From contig NC_037323.1 of assembly GCF_000143535.2 (NCBI RefSeq), positions 1,488,001 through 1,552,000 on the forward strand: 64,000 nucleotides of DNA, read 5' to 3'. The number at the start of each line of letters is the position of its first letter. Within the stretch, counting starts at the first letter, position 1. This DNA comes from Botrytis cinerea B05.10. Taxonomy: Eukaryota; Ascomycota; Leotiomycetes; Helotiales; Sclerotiniaceae. The notes under the pieces are model-generated. The model was not told the DNA's origin. It made no database searches and saw nothing but the letters and a program-made list of their open reading frames with translations. Shown here one piece after another: positions 1-12,823 of the stretch. The position numbers were made by a program, and so were the translations under genes.

Positions 1-2530
1 CATATTCCACTGCTACTTACACCAACCAACCCCCTTCAAGAAGTCTAACAACTCAACTCAACTCTATAAAAACCAAAGACTGGTGGTTCAACTAGACTAT
101 AGCTAGCTACACACTCTCGAACTCGAACTCGAACTCGAACTCGAACTAGAGCCAAACTACCGACTCCCACATTCCACACACTCTACACTCTAAAAATCCA
201 CACCCAAATCCAAACCCAAAACACATACAAACCAAGCATTACACTCGACTCCAAGAAACCCCCTTCAACACCTGCAGTAGCCTGCATAGCCTCCGTATTC
301 CTCCTCATTAGTTTCATTTCCTTAGCGGATCCAACTCCCCAGCTCCCAAGATACATCCATACACATACACATACAATCCATCCATCCATCCATCCATCAT
401 CGACCCTGAAGATCTCTGCGAAATTCGAATTCCCCATCCATCTATCCATCTACCCATCCATTCATGCTAGAACCAATGCAATACTCTATACTCTATACTC
501 TATACTCCAAAAACCTAAAAACCCTGAAAACCCATCTTACAGCTCTATCCATCCACAAATCCACACCCACACCCACACCCAATCCCAAGCCAACGCAAAC
601 CCCCCAATCCCCAATCCCCAATCCCTAGGCAGGTAGGTCCCAATGCAAGATCGATCCAGGATCATCATTTACATCCACAAGCAAATCCACAAGCGTATGC
701 AAATTCGATCCATCCACCCAAGCTCTTCCGCTACACTACTACACCCTACACGATCCAGAGGGGCACACACAACACACACCTCCCCCCACCGCCTCCCCTC
801 CCCTTCCCTTCCCTTCCCTTCCCTCTTCCATCCATCCATCCATCCATCCCAGAATCCCGTGCCCTCCCCCCTCCCAAGCAATCAAGCAAGCAAGCTATCC
901 GTCCTACTCCCTCCATCGCCCCATCACTCACTCCACTTTAGCGATCCCATCACACCCGACCAGATCAGATCAGACCGCGCTATACTAAATCATACCACGC
1001 TACACTAAACTATACTACTCATGATTCCACCCCAACACCAATACGATGAGTCAGGTCATCATCTAATATCTAGTTCATTCATCATTCAGACTCCAGACCT
1101 CAGTCCATCCATCCATAGTAGACCGACCCATAGAGTGAAAAGGAAAAGCTTGGTTTTACACTTTGCACATACGACACCACATCACGTCACTGATTCACAA
1201 CACACACAGATAATAGATCATGAGATGATTCACAAGCAAGCAAGATATAAACTCAATAAAATCAGATGAAAAGAAAAAGAAGGCGACGTTATCACGCCCA
1301 ATCTTTAATTTCCAGACTACACACACACACACACTAGACACACCACTCTATCTTTCCTTCCTTTCCTCATCCATTGAACCCCCCTCCCCTTCTCTAAATA
1401 TTTGCCACTAATCTAAATACAGGATCCCCAACCTCCTCCCCAACGATCCTGAAAATCTCTTCCTCATCCATCTACCTTCCGACACATCTCATCCAGATCT
1501 ATCTACCCCTAGAATCTCTGCCATTCCCTTCCTCTTCCATGATAATGACATACCGCTTAGCAGTTTCCATCGAGGTAACTTCCAAGCTCGCTGGCCAACA
1601 CAGCATAAGAGTGATGACGTCCTTTCTTTCCAAGTCCTTCATCCATGCATGAAAGCACAGCCAAATCCCTCCCAGGACCTTCCCTCCTAATATCCAGGAA
1701 CGAGGATCTTCCCCAGAAAATCCTTCCTGCAGCAAATCTCTAATGTTCCGTCCCAGGATAGCCCTAACCAGATATGTACGACAAAAGAAAGACAAAAGGA
1801 ACAAGGAAACTGTTATAATTAAGTAGATGTACCATCCCCGCCACAAATATGCATACCCTTAGAAACCCCTTCCTCTGCCCGTCCCGACAGAGGCGCAAAT
1901 CCCAGATCCCGTTCCCCATATCCCGTGCCCGTATTTTTTTGGTGAAGCTGCTCTTTAAAACATGTGAGTTGTACAGACATATGTGCGACCAATGTAGAAT
2001 AAACAGATTCACTTCCCCCAATTAACTGCCGCCACGTGGCTCGCCTGAAAATCAACATTGACCCTGAAAAAAATAATAGGAAAATAACATGTATATAATT
2101 CGGTCCTGGCATTCAATTGAATTTGCTACAGGCCACATCCATAGATAACTTTGATGACAAATGAGATATTGTTTGAGTGCTGTGAAGCAATTGTTTCCAT
2201 TGGATCTTCGGAAAATAGAATTTAGTGCAGTCTATGAAGGGGTATTTAGAAGACGAGAAAAATGATGAACATTAAGAAGCGCTTCTATAGGCGCGACTGC
2301 GCTCAGGGGTATGAAGCTGGAAAATAAAATCAAAAGAAGGTTTCGATATCAACATTAAACGCCGCAGATGAACTCGCTAGACCCAGCTGTGCTGGTGTAT
2401 AGTAAACTGATGTCACAAAGAACGTTTGAACAAAAAACTGACCCCGCCATATATCTCCCAAACACCATGCAATGTAGATACCCCGAAACTTTTCCTCCAA
2501 GTATTTTACAAATTGACGATAGAGGATCGT
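1..2530. other. Intergenic, simple-repeat-rich, no gene seen
   Basis: No open frame here resembles a protein family. The first ~960 bases are very poor in G on the plus strand and are built from short tandem motifs: a CTCGAA-type hexamer at 117-147, CATC repeats near 381-400 and 830-848, a TATACTC-type repeat near 480-508, and CCCAAT-type repeats near 606-632. The stretch from about 1380 to 2530 is ordinary unique sequence. It lies downstream of the kinase gene that ends at 2531, so part of it is probably that gene's 3' untranslated region. Confidence 0.6.
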
Positions 2531-4961
2531 CTAGAATCGATTTTGTGCTGCGAATATACTAGCAGCAGCAGATGCCGCCCACTCATTTTCCTCATGATCA
2601 TATGGTGGTGTCGAGGATTGCTTGCTAGATCCATGATTTTTCGGAGTTGGTGAAGCATTGTTTAGACCTTGGCCAAAGAGTACCGAATTACCATTGGCGG
2701 ATGGAGATGGCGTAGGGTATGGATTTAACCCAGTATTACTGTGTGATTGTCTCAACGGTTGTCGATGGTCGGTCTGCACTGAATTTCCGCGTTTCATTGT
2801 TTTCTTCGTGGAAATTAAAGCTTCGTCAAGCAATTCGTCTTCCTCATCAGGAGTCTCGTATTGTTGAACTCCTGGTATTTGGCTCCTCCTGTTCCTGGTA
2901 GGTATGGGTGCAACAGACCTTGGGATATCGGCAGTCGAGCGCGGTGGTTGTTGATGAGGCACAGAGTGATGTCTCTTCAAAACACTACTTGGATTGATTT
3001 GATGACTTGGTGGTATAGGAGGACCATTGATACTCTGTGGCGAATCCAAATTTTGCTGTACGTTACGCAATGCCTTGTCTAATGCCTCAGAAGAATCAAC
3101 CTTTTGCGGAGCAGGACTCGCAGGCTGATTATTATCCAATACCATCGACGATCTATTGCTCGACCAAGGACCGCATCCAGCCTGTGCTTCAAGGTCCATT
3201 GATTTCGGTGACATAGGAGTTGTAGACTGTCGACCAGAGAACCGTCTCGCACGTTTCCTTAAATGAGAAAAGAAACTTTCCTTGTGGCCACTTGGAGGAG
3301 ATACTAGACCTGAACTGCCATTCAATGCCATCTCAGCTTGCTGTCGATGAATTTCCGCATAATGATTCGTGCTCGAGGCCACGGATAATTGACGACCAAT
3401 TTTCTTCGAACCTTTATCGCCAGAATAAATATCATTGTACGATGACGTTCTGCTGTTTGCTTGTGCCGTTGCAGTATCAGATATTGGCGAGATGGGTTTA
3501 ATTGTCGGTAAAATCGGCATTGGCGCTGCGTTAGTAGCTCCGTGAGCCCATGTTGACCGCTTAGCAGCAGGCTGACGTGTCTTAGCGACGGGGATCTCAC
3601 TAATTGTAGCTGTAAGCACCGGTGAAGGTTTAGATGCCACGTTCTCTTTCTCCTTTGTTGGAATTGCTGCAGCGTTAGAATTATCATTTCTACCGATAAG
3701 TGATTTTCTAAACCAAGAAGGTTTTGCTGTTGAAGCTGGTGTGGCGTCGGAAAATTCCTTCGAGCTACGATAGCTTAGATCGGAAGGTTTGCGACCCAGT
3801 ATTCTGGACGATGATTTTGGTCTTAAAGGATCCACAGCATCAGTAAAAAATTCGTGAGCCATAGCCTGAGTTGATGTTGGGCGACTTTTAGGATCCCACA
3901 TCAAACACCACGTGACAAATTTTGCCAACGATGCTGGCCATTGAGGCGTCTGAAGAATCGTGTCCATGGAATGTGGCGCCATCTTTGGGAATGAGAACCC
4001 AAGTTTGCCGGCCAATCTCGTGCCTTCTCTCCAATCACCTCCACCAACTCTCTCGCCAGCCTTGTTGTACCAGTTACCTGGACTGCCCATGATTTCACAC
4101 ACTCTCCAGACCTGATCGACTTCGTTTCCTCCAGGGAATAAAGGTTTCAGAGTTGCAATTTCCACTGCCATAGCACCAATTGCCCAAATATCCACTGGAG
4201 CAGAGTACTCCCCTGCTCTTAATAACACTTCTGGCGCTCTGTACCATCTTGTTGATACATAGGTTGTGTAAGGTAACTTCGAATGAGTCTCTCGTGCAAG
4301 ACCAAAGTCGGCAATCTTGACTGTGTAAGCTGGTGGTGTAGAAGGAGGGGTGACCATAGCAGAGTATCGTCGGAATGAATTCCCTGAATCTTGTGCTGAT
4401 GTGGAAACGAGGATGTTTTCTGGTTTGATATCGCGATGGAAGAAGTGATGAGCGTGGATATGCTCGAGTCCTTGCATGATTTGGAAGAGAATACTCTTGA
4501 CACTAGAAACATCCAGGCACTTGTGGTCACGAGCCTTCATCAATTGATACAAGTTTCCATCCATGTACTCCATGGCAATATGTAACTTCTTCGTGAAAGG
4601 GTCGAGGAATATATCTAATGCTGGGACCAGGTGTGGATGAGGTGGTAATGTCTTTAGAAATACGACTTCTCGTAGTTCCAGACATGGTTGAAATGATTCA
4701 AAAGTCTTCTTCATCGTCTTGATAGCAATCTATAATTGTTTCGTCAGCTTGAACAGTTCCTCAGTCGACTCTGTCTAAACTCACGATTGTCCCACGTCGA
4801 GCTACGCTGGCTCCTGCCCCGCGTACTCGAGCTAGAACGACGCTACCAAAGCTTCCATCCCCAATATCTTTCAATACTTCGAACCTGTCTTCCAACGCTT
4901 GTCCTTGTGAAGCTTGAGGGGCCGAAGACCCTCGGTGGGTTAAATCGTACGCGACTGTCAT
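2531..4961 (-). CDS. Ime2/MAK/RCK-family serine/threonine protein kinase
   Basis: Two exons on the minus strand, 4961-4785 and 4729-2531, joined across a 55-nt intron (donor GTGAG), give 791 residues. Visible kinase features: glycine loop GDGSFGSV near residue 34, the ATP-binding lysine in AIK at 63, catalytic HRD at 157-159, DFG at 200-202, a T-x-Y activation motif at 214-216 and APE at 224-226. The T-x-Y motif plus the GSPGNWY stretch place it with Ime2/Crk1/MAK kinases, which control meiosis, sexual development, filamentation or cilia in other eukaryotes. The C-terminal half (about residue 350 on) is Ser/Pro/Asn-rich and looks disordered, typical of fungal Ime2-like kinases. The start is the ATG that puts a short acidic leader before the glycine loop; an in-frame upstream ATG at 5081 looks like leader sequence. 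Role in sexual development is inferred from the family. Confidence 0.93.
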
Positions 4962-7218
4962 GTTTGTAGATCCAGTTGAGGTATGTGTTGTTGTAATAAT
5001 ATGTATATATGTGTTTGAATAATGAATGTTCGTGTTAGATGACCGACAGTGAATACTAAATGCCACCGGCCGTGTTAGCAATCTCTTTCGTCACGTCCGC
5101 GGATTGGATGTCGACCGTAGTGAATGTCAGGAGATTTCACTCACCAATGCTGCCGCGTATATGGCTCTACGAGAGCTTTCTTACTTGAATCGGAGCATTC
5201 ATGTAATGTAGCTGTCGATTGTAGTAGGTAACGATCGAGATGATAACGATATGTTTTGGATGTCCTCCGCAAGATTGGAAATGAGTGAAGTAGCGAATTG
5301 AAAGATCAAGAAGTTGATCAGGTAGAGAGATGTAATGGGATGTCTGAGAAAGGGTCCAAGGGTAGGAAAGGAGCCGTTACCAAGAATCGGGAGTGCGGGT
5401 CTTGACCCGCTAGAGCAAGAAGACTTTCGACGATCAAATAGAAGGACGGACGACTCGTGACGTTTTTGGGTTAGTATTTGAATGATAGGAGAAGCCGTAA
5501 TAGATCAAGGGCTTTTCGTAGTTTCTTGATGTGCGACGTGGGGGAGTCGATGGCTTGCTTGTTGTAGGTGGATATCGCAAGCGCATGAGAGTCAGTCAAA
5601 AAGGAAAGCACTGGCATGGGTTGCATGAACTTTGAATTGTCGAAACTACCAGGCCTTGAACCGTGGAAACTTGCAAGACCTCAAGCTTCGCGCTTTCTCT
5701 GGTTTGTGTTTTATTAAGTTCCGCAAATCCTTCCAGAAGACAATCTTTGGGGCATGAACAGCTCGGGGGTGATGGTAATAACCAATTTCGCTAAGATCCA
5801 CTTTGACATCGAACAGTAGATTGGATCTTTGAGTAGTTCCTTCAGGGGTATCCGATGCCAGGAATGGATGAGTCTCGAATGGATATTAGATAATTGGCAT
5901 TATTTGACTTGATTGATTTGCCCTCGTACCGGGTTGTAATTAATCAGGACGAGAGGAGGAGTGTGGAAGGAGGAAGGGTCTGCAAGTTGTGTGTGCATGT
6001 ATGTATGAATAGGTACGGTGTGTGTGTGGACTGTATGTGCTCAGCAGCTAGCGAGTGATATGGTTGGGGACTTCTCTCTTCGTCCTGTGCAATGCAGTGT
6101 GGGATTGCTGATGCTGGATTATGCTGGCTGACGGATTGATTTGAGGTTATGCGTGTATGTGTGAGTGTGCGAGTGTGCGAGTGTGCGTGCGTGTGTACGA
6201 TAGGCATGTACGTGTGGGAACTGATGCTGCGAGTTAGATGCGAGATTGTGGGGACTTGTCTCGAACAACACGCTGTTTAGCTGAATTGAGTCTCGAGAGC
6301 ACCGTGATTCTGTAATTCTGTAAATCAAATAAGAAACGAGAGAAAAAGTGCCAGTGCTGTGCTGGTGTGCAATCCCTGGCAGATATCGGCTAAAAAGTGT
6401 CGATTGCTTCTTGTGATGCCAACACAGCGGCCGAGTAACGAGGGTGATGATGCTGATTCGATGGGCATGCGGATTAATTCAATAATCAATGGCCCTTGGT
6501 GGCCCCGGGGAAGTCGATGCCTCAAAGCACCTAACGGCTTCAAGTAATATCTGTCTGTCATGTACGAGGGATGGCCCACGGATTATCAACGGATTATTGA
6601 ATCTTGATGTAAAGAAAAACGAATGAAGAGGGGCTTTACGGCGGGGCGGGCTTTGGGACCTCTTTTTTTTCTTCTCTCTTCTTCTTTTTTTCCCCAATCA
6701 ACGAGGTTATATTAAAGGAAAGTCAAAAGGGTCTTGATTCTTGAATCAGAATAGTGGGTGGGAAAGAATCGACGGGCCATTTTATTAATTGTGTTGTGTT
6801 TTGTGTATTGTGTACTGTGCACTGTGTACTGTGTTTTCCCTGACGCCAACGAGAGAGCGAGGCTAGATATGCAGAGGAAGATCAAAAAGGGCAGAAGATG
6901 CCCCCTCGATGGCACTGAGTGACTGAGCTAGCATCGCACGCTCATGCTCACCATGTACAATTCAGCACCGAGCAAGCATCGCCATAGATGGGCACAAGAA
7001 GAGGAGCCTTTTCTCTTGGGATCAGCAAGCACAATACGACGATACAGTTCAGGCCCAAAGAATGCGAGGTCGCGATGAAATGCGAGGCGTTGGAGGGTGG
7101 CACTGGTAAGAAGGGAAAGACACGCAAGGGAAAGAGAATCTGTGCTGGATGTGACTGTGAGAGGTGGGAGGAAAATGAAGAGAGAGCAAAGTGTGATGAA
7201 TCATGGAGCTCTGAAGCT

Positions 7219-7308
7219 TTCTCGAGTAGCTTAGTGGTTAGGGTGCCCAAATTCAAAATTGAGTTCCGATAACCATCCACCCACCTGTCTTGGTTCGAAA
7301 GACGCCCT
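7219..7308 (+). other. tRNA-like A-box/B-box pair, possible decayed SINE head
   Basis: TAGCTTAGTGG at 7226-7236 fits the RNA polymerase III A box, and GGTTCGAAAGA at 7292-7302 resembles a B box. The spacing of about 66 bases is long but within an intron-bearing tRNA range. The sequence does not fold as a tRNA: the T stem does not pair around TTCGA, and no 3' acceptor strand complements TCTCGAG. Confidence 0.2.
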
Positions 7309-7721
7309 GAAAATGCCACTCACTGTCCCGGCGGTAATTACCCAGCATCTTGGAGTTCAGCCATCGACATTCCAACTGCATCCTCCGCAGTCACAGATTC
7401 ACAACACAGGAGGTCATGGGGAGAGCTATTCAAACGGATTGTCGATGCATGCCGTGCCTAACCTTTTGTATGATACCTCCTGGCTCACATTGCTCCATAC
7501 AATGGAACCTCAAGATGCTGCGGGAAAGCAAGCATCTGCATTTGCACGGTACCGGTGAGAGGGGAGATGCAGCCGTTCTTCTATTGAGCTGATACGATAC
7601 TTGATAGCGATGCTGTATTCCACATCGCCCACCGTACTGACAAATACCGTAAATGTGCACTTGCCTCCTCGAGTCATGCAATTTTCCTCCTCCGTTCTTC
7701 AAACGACACAATTGATGCTAA

Positions 7722-7770
7722 ATCAGATCAGATCAGATCAGATCAGATCAAATCAAATCAAATCAAATCA
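7722..7770. repeat. GATCA/AATCA pentanucleotide tract
   Basis: Tandem GATCA units grade into AATCA units. The same pentamer family recurs as short runs at 963-974, 39978-40000 and (complement) 55312-55337. Confidence 0.85.
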
Positions 7771-10700
7771 ATACCGACTTATTTACTCCTCCATCCCCAT
7801 CACCACTCATTTCGTTCCGCCGTAACCTCCTTTTGCCTGCTCCAGAGTCTAAATGCTACAGTCCCAATTTAGGATATCCGTTACCTGCCCCCTTCATTTT
7901 AGCGTCCCCAGCACTGCAATGACAGGTTCCAAACAAATCTTTATTTTTATCGCCAGCCATTCACGTCCGTAGGTGCGTTCGATGTCCAAGCCACGCTGGA
8001 ACAACTGCCGATTCTGCAGTTCCTATTCTAGACGGCTTTGGGGCTGTGACGATCAAGGACGAGCACATGTCAAAGAAATATCACCACCGGCGTGATGAGA
8101 TGTTGATCGGGATCACCTTCTCTACTGTGCGAGGTTTTCTGAAAAATCAAATAGGGGAAATCCCGTCACCCTCCCTCGGAGAACAAGTGGGAAGGTGGGA
8201 AAAGAAAATGTCGGAAGATTCATATCAATGCCTGCTCCATTGGTGAACAATGCGTACCGTCACAAATCACCACTCCAATGAGGCCAGCCCACTAATATAT
8301 CTCATAATTTATCCAACGGACCATTCGTGAGTCGTGTTTCGCCGCCCCGGGCATAAAACTTCCATATAATCCCATGTCGACGCCGTATACATGATAAATC
8401 GGGTTTCGTGCCATCAATGCAAGACTGTCCGAGAGCAGGCTCGTTGTATACCTCCCTAACTGGATAAGATTCAGAGAATTAGGTCTTTCATACCGCTATG
8501 GCCTTGGCAAAAAGAAACTCTCTAATGAAAGACAAGATGATCTAGTGGTGTTTTGTGCACCCGATGTTGTGTATGCAGTCCATCCAGCCTGAGAATGTTT
8601 TACTCCTCCAAATAGCATGACGAAAGCTGACTGCGCGTATCATGGATTCACGGAAAAATTTGAACATGGCAAATGGATTGTGTTTATTTGACCCCTCCGT
8701 TACAATTTTACACTTGATACATCGTGGTTCGTGTAAGATTTTTCTTTTACCTACCTAGTCATCGTTGACCTGGAGCTCTCCATACGAAGTATACCCGTCC
8801 AATGGGCATCAGTGATACCATCCGCGCGCGCCCCTTTCTTCTCTTTAAAAACCTTCTTCTCAGACTTTGACAAAGTGACAGTTGACAGCCCATTTTGTCT
8901 TAGTCCTAACAATTAACTTACCCTATCCTTGCCCGCCCCTGTGGGTATGGTTCGGGTATCATTCCCCACTAAACGTGGTCTTCTGAGTCTACGGTTTTAG
9001 CTCTCCCGGCTTCCGCTGTCGACGGTTCCTAAAGCTATCGAAGGGCCGGCACGCTTTTTGGCTAGAAAATTTGTTCGAGGAGGCTGGGAGGCTGGGAGTC
9101 AGGTTTTAAGGTGTGAAAACTGTAGAGTCTATCCATCGTCATGTTGGCTGATATGGACCCTGAATGATGCCCCTGTATCCATATGCCATGAAAAACGCCT
9201 GCAGGATGGTACGGATGAATTGGCATGGTTGATTGCGCGCCCAGACTTTTTGGATGTAACGTGATCAAAAAATAATCATGCTATAGGAAGGATGCGACCT
9301 CACGGTAGTAGAAAAACAAAAAAGGCATATCGAAGCCATGCTAGCTTCTGTTCTCGCATATCTGGTAATGACCTAGTTGATTCTTCTTCCGCTGAAGATC
9401 CTGATTGACACGTTTCACCCTGTCCGTAATCCACACTATCGGGTCTCATTCGAGGCTGGAAGGATAGCGCAAGTCTAACGGTTGCTTGCATATGCGAGCT
9501 GAGCGGTGTGATATAGGATGAAAAAAATCTGGGGGAAGCATAATACTTCCGTACCGCTTTTTCTCTGATGGATCATTGATGAAAGTTTCTGTATTCAAAA
9601 TGAAAGCTGACTCTCTGTCGGTCTCGTTCGGCCTCATTCAAAAAGAAACCATCTGGTGTAATGAATGAGATTTGATGCAAGAGTCAGCACTAGAACCAAC
9701 CGAGTATTTCGAGGCCTCAAGATCTGTAATCCTTCTGCAATCGCCGAGGATCAAAGTGTAGGTCGAACAAGGACGTTGCCCCTGACTGTGAGATAATGAA
9801 ATTTGGTGATGATTCTTCAACAAGTGACGATTGGATGCACACGGTTTGGGAATTAGTCGACATATGAAAGAAAAAGTTTGAAGTGTAAAGAGGATCCTCT
9901 TCTTCAGCCATGGGCGCTCAGCGCTGGCTGTGTCTGCCCATCTGCATCAAGGAGCTGAGGATGAATTGCTAGTGGCGATATTTGGCAATCAAGTGACTGC
10001 AAGACCATCAATCTTATGTTATCTTTGAGCAAAAGGTGGTCGCCAATGTTCTTCGTGAGGAATTGCACATTTGTAACTTGCGAAATCGAGTTCCTGTCTG
10101 TGATACCATTTCTACGTCTTTTTAGTATTTTGCAGTCCACTTGTACCTAGATACCTATCTATCTAGAGTGTTGTTTTCCTAGTGACCATTTGAATACATG
10201 GCAAAACGCCAGATACCGTTCCGTTATTGTCAAACCATAATGGAATGAGATATCTTCCCATCATGACTGTATTCAAGAGGCACGTGTATGTTGACAGTCA
10301 TCACATCACTCGTGCGAAACAAAATTCAAATATTCCATCTATCACCAGTACCGTGAATCCGAAGACGGAAAGACGACGGGAGAAAGGGTGGAATATGAAA
10401 GAGCGCGCATGAGCCATGACGCGCAGAATGAAAAGCTCTGGCAGCACAATCTCAACATGAAGAAAGCTCCAGGTTAGAATTGATGCAGGTTCCCGCTGCG
10501 GCATGAGCCAGATGATAGGTACTCCAGTGCCCAGCAGATGTGAGCAAACAAAGAAGCGAGCAAACGAAACCGTGACATTTGAAAAGACGAAATTCAAACT
10601 CTGTATAAAAAGGAAGGTGCGATACCCAAAGGGAGGTATTTCCAGCTTGGATTCTAAAATTCAATTGAGAGAGAGGGGTAACTCGATCTTCATGCTCCTC

Positions 10701-11396
10701 ATTATTTTCTCAAGCACATCCCCTCATTATTCACTTATTCGATTGAGATAGACTGGATGCCTGCACGCCAACCAGCTACAAAAGAGTTCCCATCGTCTCT
10801 CAACCTCCCTTCAAAAACACCTCCACTTCATACACCATCAAACTTCTTCTTTTTCTACCAACACCACTTCAAAATAACTTCAAAATCAACCTTGAATACG
10901 TTGAACGAGCGTCAACTTGCTAAGTACTAAACACTCGGGTTGTGCGCCATACTTCCAGATCCTTAACCGATCTTTCAAGGCAGCCTTCATTCAGCACCGT
11001 TTGGCCTCACTTCAAACTACAAAACGAGACGTGTTGCGCTCATACATCAATTTTTGCCGATAATAAGTGAGTATCTATATCCAAGCATTCATTCATCTCA
11101 TGATCATCTCGAGCTTTGAGTCGATCCAAATTCTTTCACAGACCCTTTGGCTCTTTAGACAGATTGATTGTCTCGTTCGAGCCCAATTCAAATCTTGTTC
11201 CATACTTCGCTTCTTCTGGAAATACAACCGGAAAGTGAACTGAGTCTACAAATTACCACGTCGAATCTCAGACGCTATGCAGATTTTCTAATTTGTGAAT
11301 AGAGTACATAACATTGTCAAGCTCAAGCTCAACTTCAATTATCTTCCACGACTATCTGCTAGTTTCCTGATATCAGCTCGTCAACTAATACTCAAG

Positions 11397-12823
11397 ATGG
11401 CATGGCGCAACAACGGTTATGCTCCTGCTGCCGAGTATGTATCCCAATGAGTTTTGCTTGTGTCTGAGCTGATCAGAATTTGTAGGCGCGCAGGCGTTAT
11501 TCCAATCGGGTAAGTCAAACAATACTCATCGCCCACATCAAATATCCATGAGTCAACGGATGATTATTTTCTCCGTGCTATCTTTATGGAGCTCACTGAC
11601 AATACTGTCTGCAGATTCAAATTCAAATGCCGTTACTGTAACATTTTTAAAACAAAGGGTTGCTTCTCCAAAAAAGAGATTGGCCCGTTAGAAAGAGATG
11701 TTGCTCGAAATCCAGGTATGAGACTGGACCCTATTAGCCCACTTCTACGATGCATGGAATGCAAGGGCGGGCAAGTCATGGAGCGCCAGTGCGAGGGGCC
11801 ATGTTCTAAGATTAAAACTTTAGACATGTTTAGCAAGTCTCAGAGGTCTAGGGGTAACGGGGTAAATATGCAAAATTTCCACGAGCAGGATGTACTTTAC
11901 ATGTGTGCAACGGCTGACGTGCTGTTTATAGTGGTGCATGGAATGTGTTCAATGGAAGGAAGGTCATCATCCCGAGGTCAATACTACACCTGCTCCTGGT
12001 ACCGAGCTAGAGCAGCTTGATACAACCAATGATGCACCTGAGCCCACAACAGGTTCTTCTTATGCTGCCAGTATGGCGAGTGTAAGTACTTTCTGCCCTA
12101 ATTTCTTTGTATCAGATGACTTCCGTCATTCAAAGGGTGACATTCGAGCCCTGAAATAATTTACAGCGTACTGATCAATGTTTCACAGTTGTCCCTTGGC
12201 AATACTCCAAACGGTTCCCAACTTGCACCGCATCTAAGAGGAGCTGCTGGCAGTCAAATTGAGAACCGCTCGCAATCGTCTATGAGTAACCCATTTGAAG
12301 GTGCTCGTACAGCGGATCTTCCAACTAGCTCAGATGTCTGGTCTACTCGCGACTCGAGACGTCGTGCAGGTCCTGCCATACAGTACAATGCATATGACGC
12401 CAATGGGGTACGCCATTCTCAAGAAAGGGCAATGACCTTGACATCTCAGGCTACTTCAACTGTCGGTGCATCCAGCGCAACTTCTGTTGCCAGCAGTCCT
12501 GCTCGTGCTACTCGCCCAGTCACCCAAAGTCCAGCCGCCACTGCTTCTCGTCCTTCACCCACCACAGCTCCTCGTGTAGTTGTTAACCAATCCACTGGTT
12601 GGGCCAGACCTGTAAGTTTCTTAATATGGATATTTGATTTCACTCTTTCAGCTCTATCACTTATTTTCGCAATGTCATAAACTATGCTCATGATTTTTTT
12701 TACTTTCAGATCGGCACTCGCACTGCACAGCCATCCAACCCAGGTGCTGTCACTGCATGGGCCCCAGAGTCGAATGAGGTTTACCGCAGATCGGCCTACG
12801 ACTCCAGCGATGATGAAATGTAA
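11397..12823 (+). CDS. Stc1-domain zinc-binding protein
   Basis: Six exons: 11397-11434, 11486-11509, 11615-11861, 11932-12081, 12189-12611, 12710-12823; all junctions are GT-AG and phases join to 331 residues. The N-terminal ~110 residues carry eight cysteines in four pairs, C26/C29, C67/C70, C80/C84 and C105/C108, with the stretch LDMFSKSQR at 90-98; this is the pattern of the Stc1 domain, a LIM-like tandem zinc finger. In fission yeast Stc1 bridges the Argonaute-containing RITS complex to the Clr4 H3K9 methyltransferase complex. The rest (about 112-331) is Ser/Thr/Ala-rich and probably disordered, ending in an acidic tail. Function in this fungus is inferred; many filamentous fungi have such proteins with no tested role. 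A Dicer-like gene lies 14 kb away. The small second exon (24 nt) and the joined frame were decided by reading through to the C26/C29 pair. Confidence 0.88.

Larger units (their letters stand above)
4962..11396. other. 6.4-kb gene-poor interval
   Basis: This lies between the divergently transcribed kinase gene and the Stc1-domain gene, so it holds both promoters. Open frames are short and show no recognisable family. Noted items: GT-rich simple repeats near 6140-6210, a tRNA-like A-box/B-box pair near 7225-7305, a GATCA/AATCA pentamer tract at 7722-7770, and pyrimidine-rich sequence from about 10680 to 11390 that is probably promoter and 5' leader of the Stc1-domain gene. A GTGAGT at about 11067 could be the donor of a 5'-leader intron, which cannot be settled from sequence alone. 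Confidence 0.5.
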
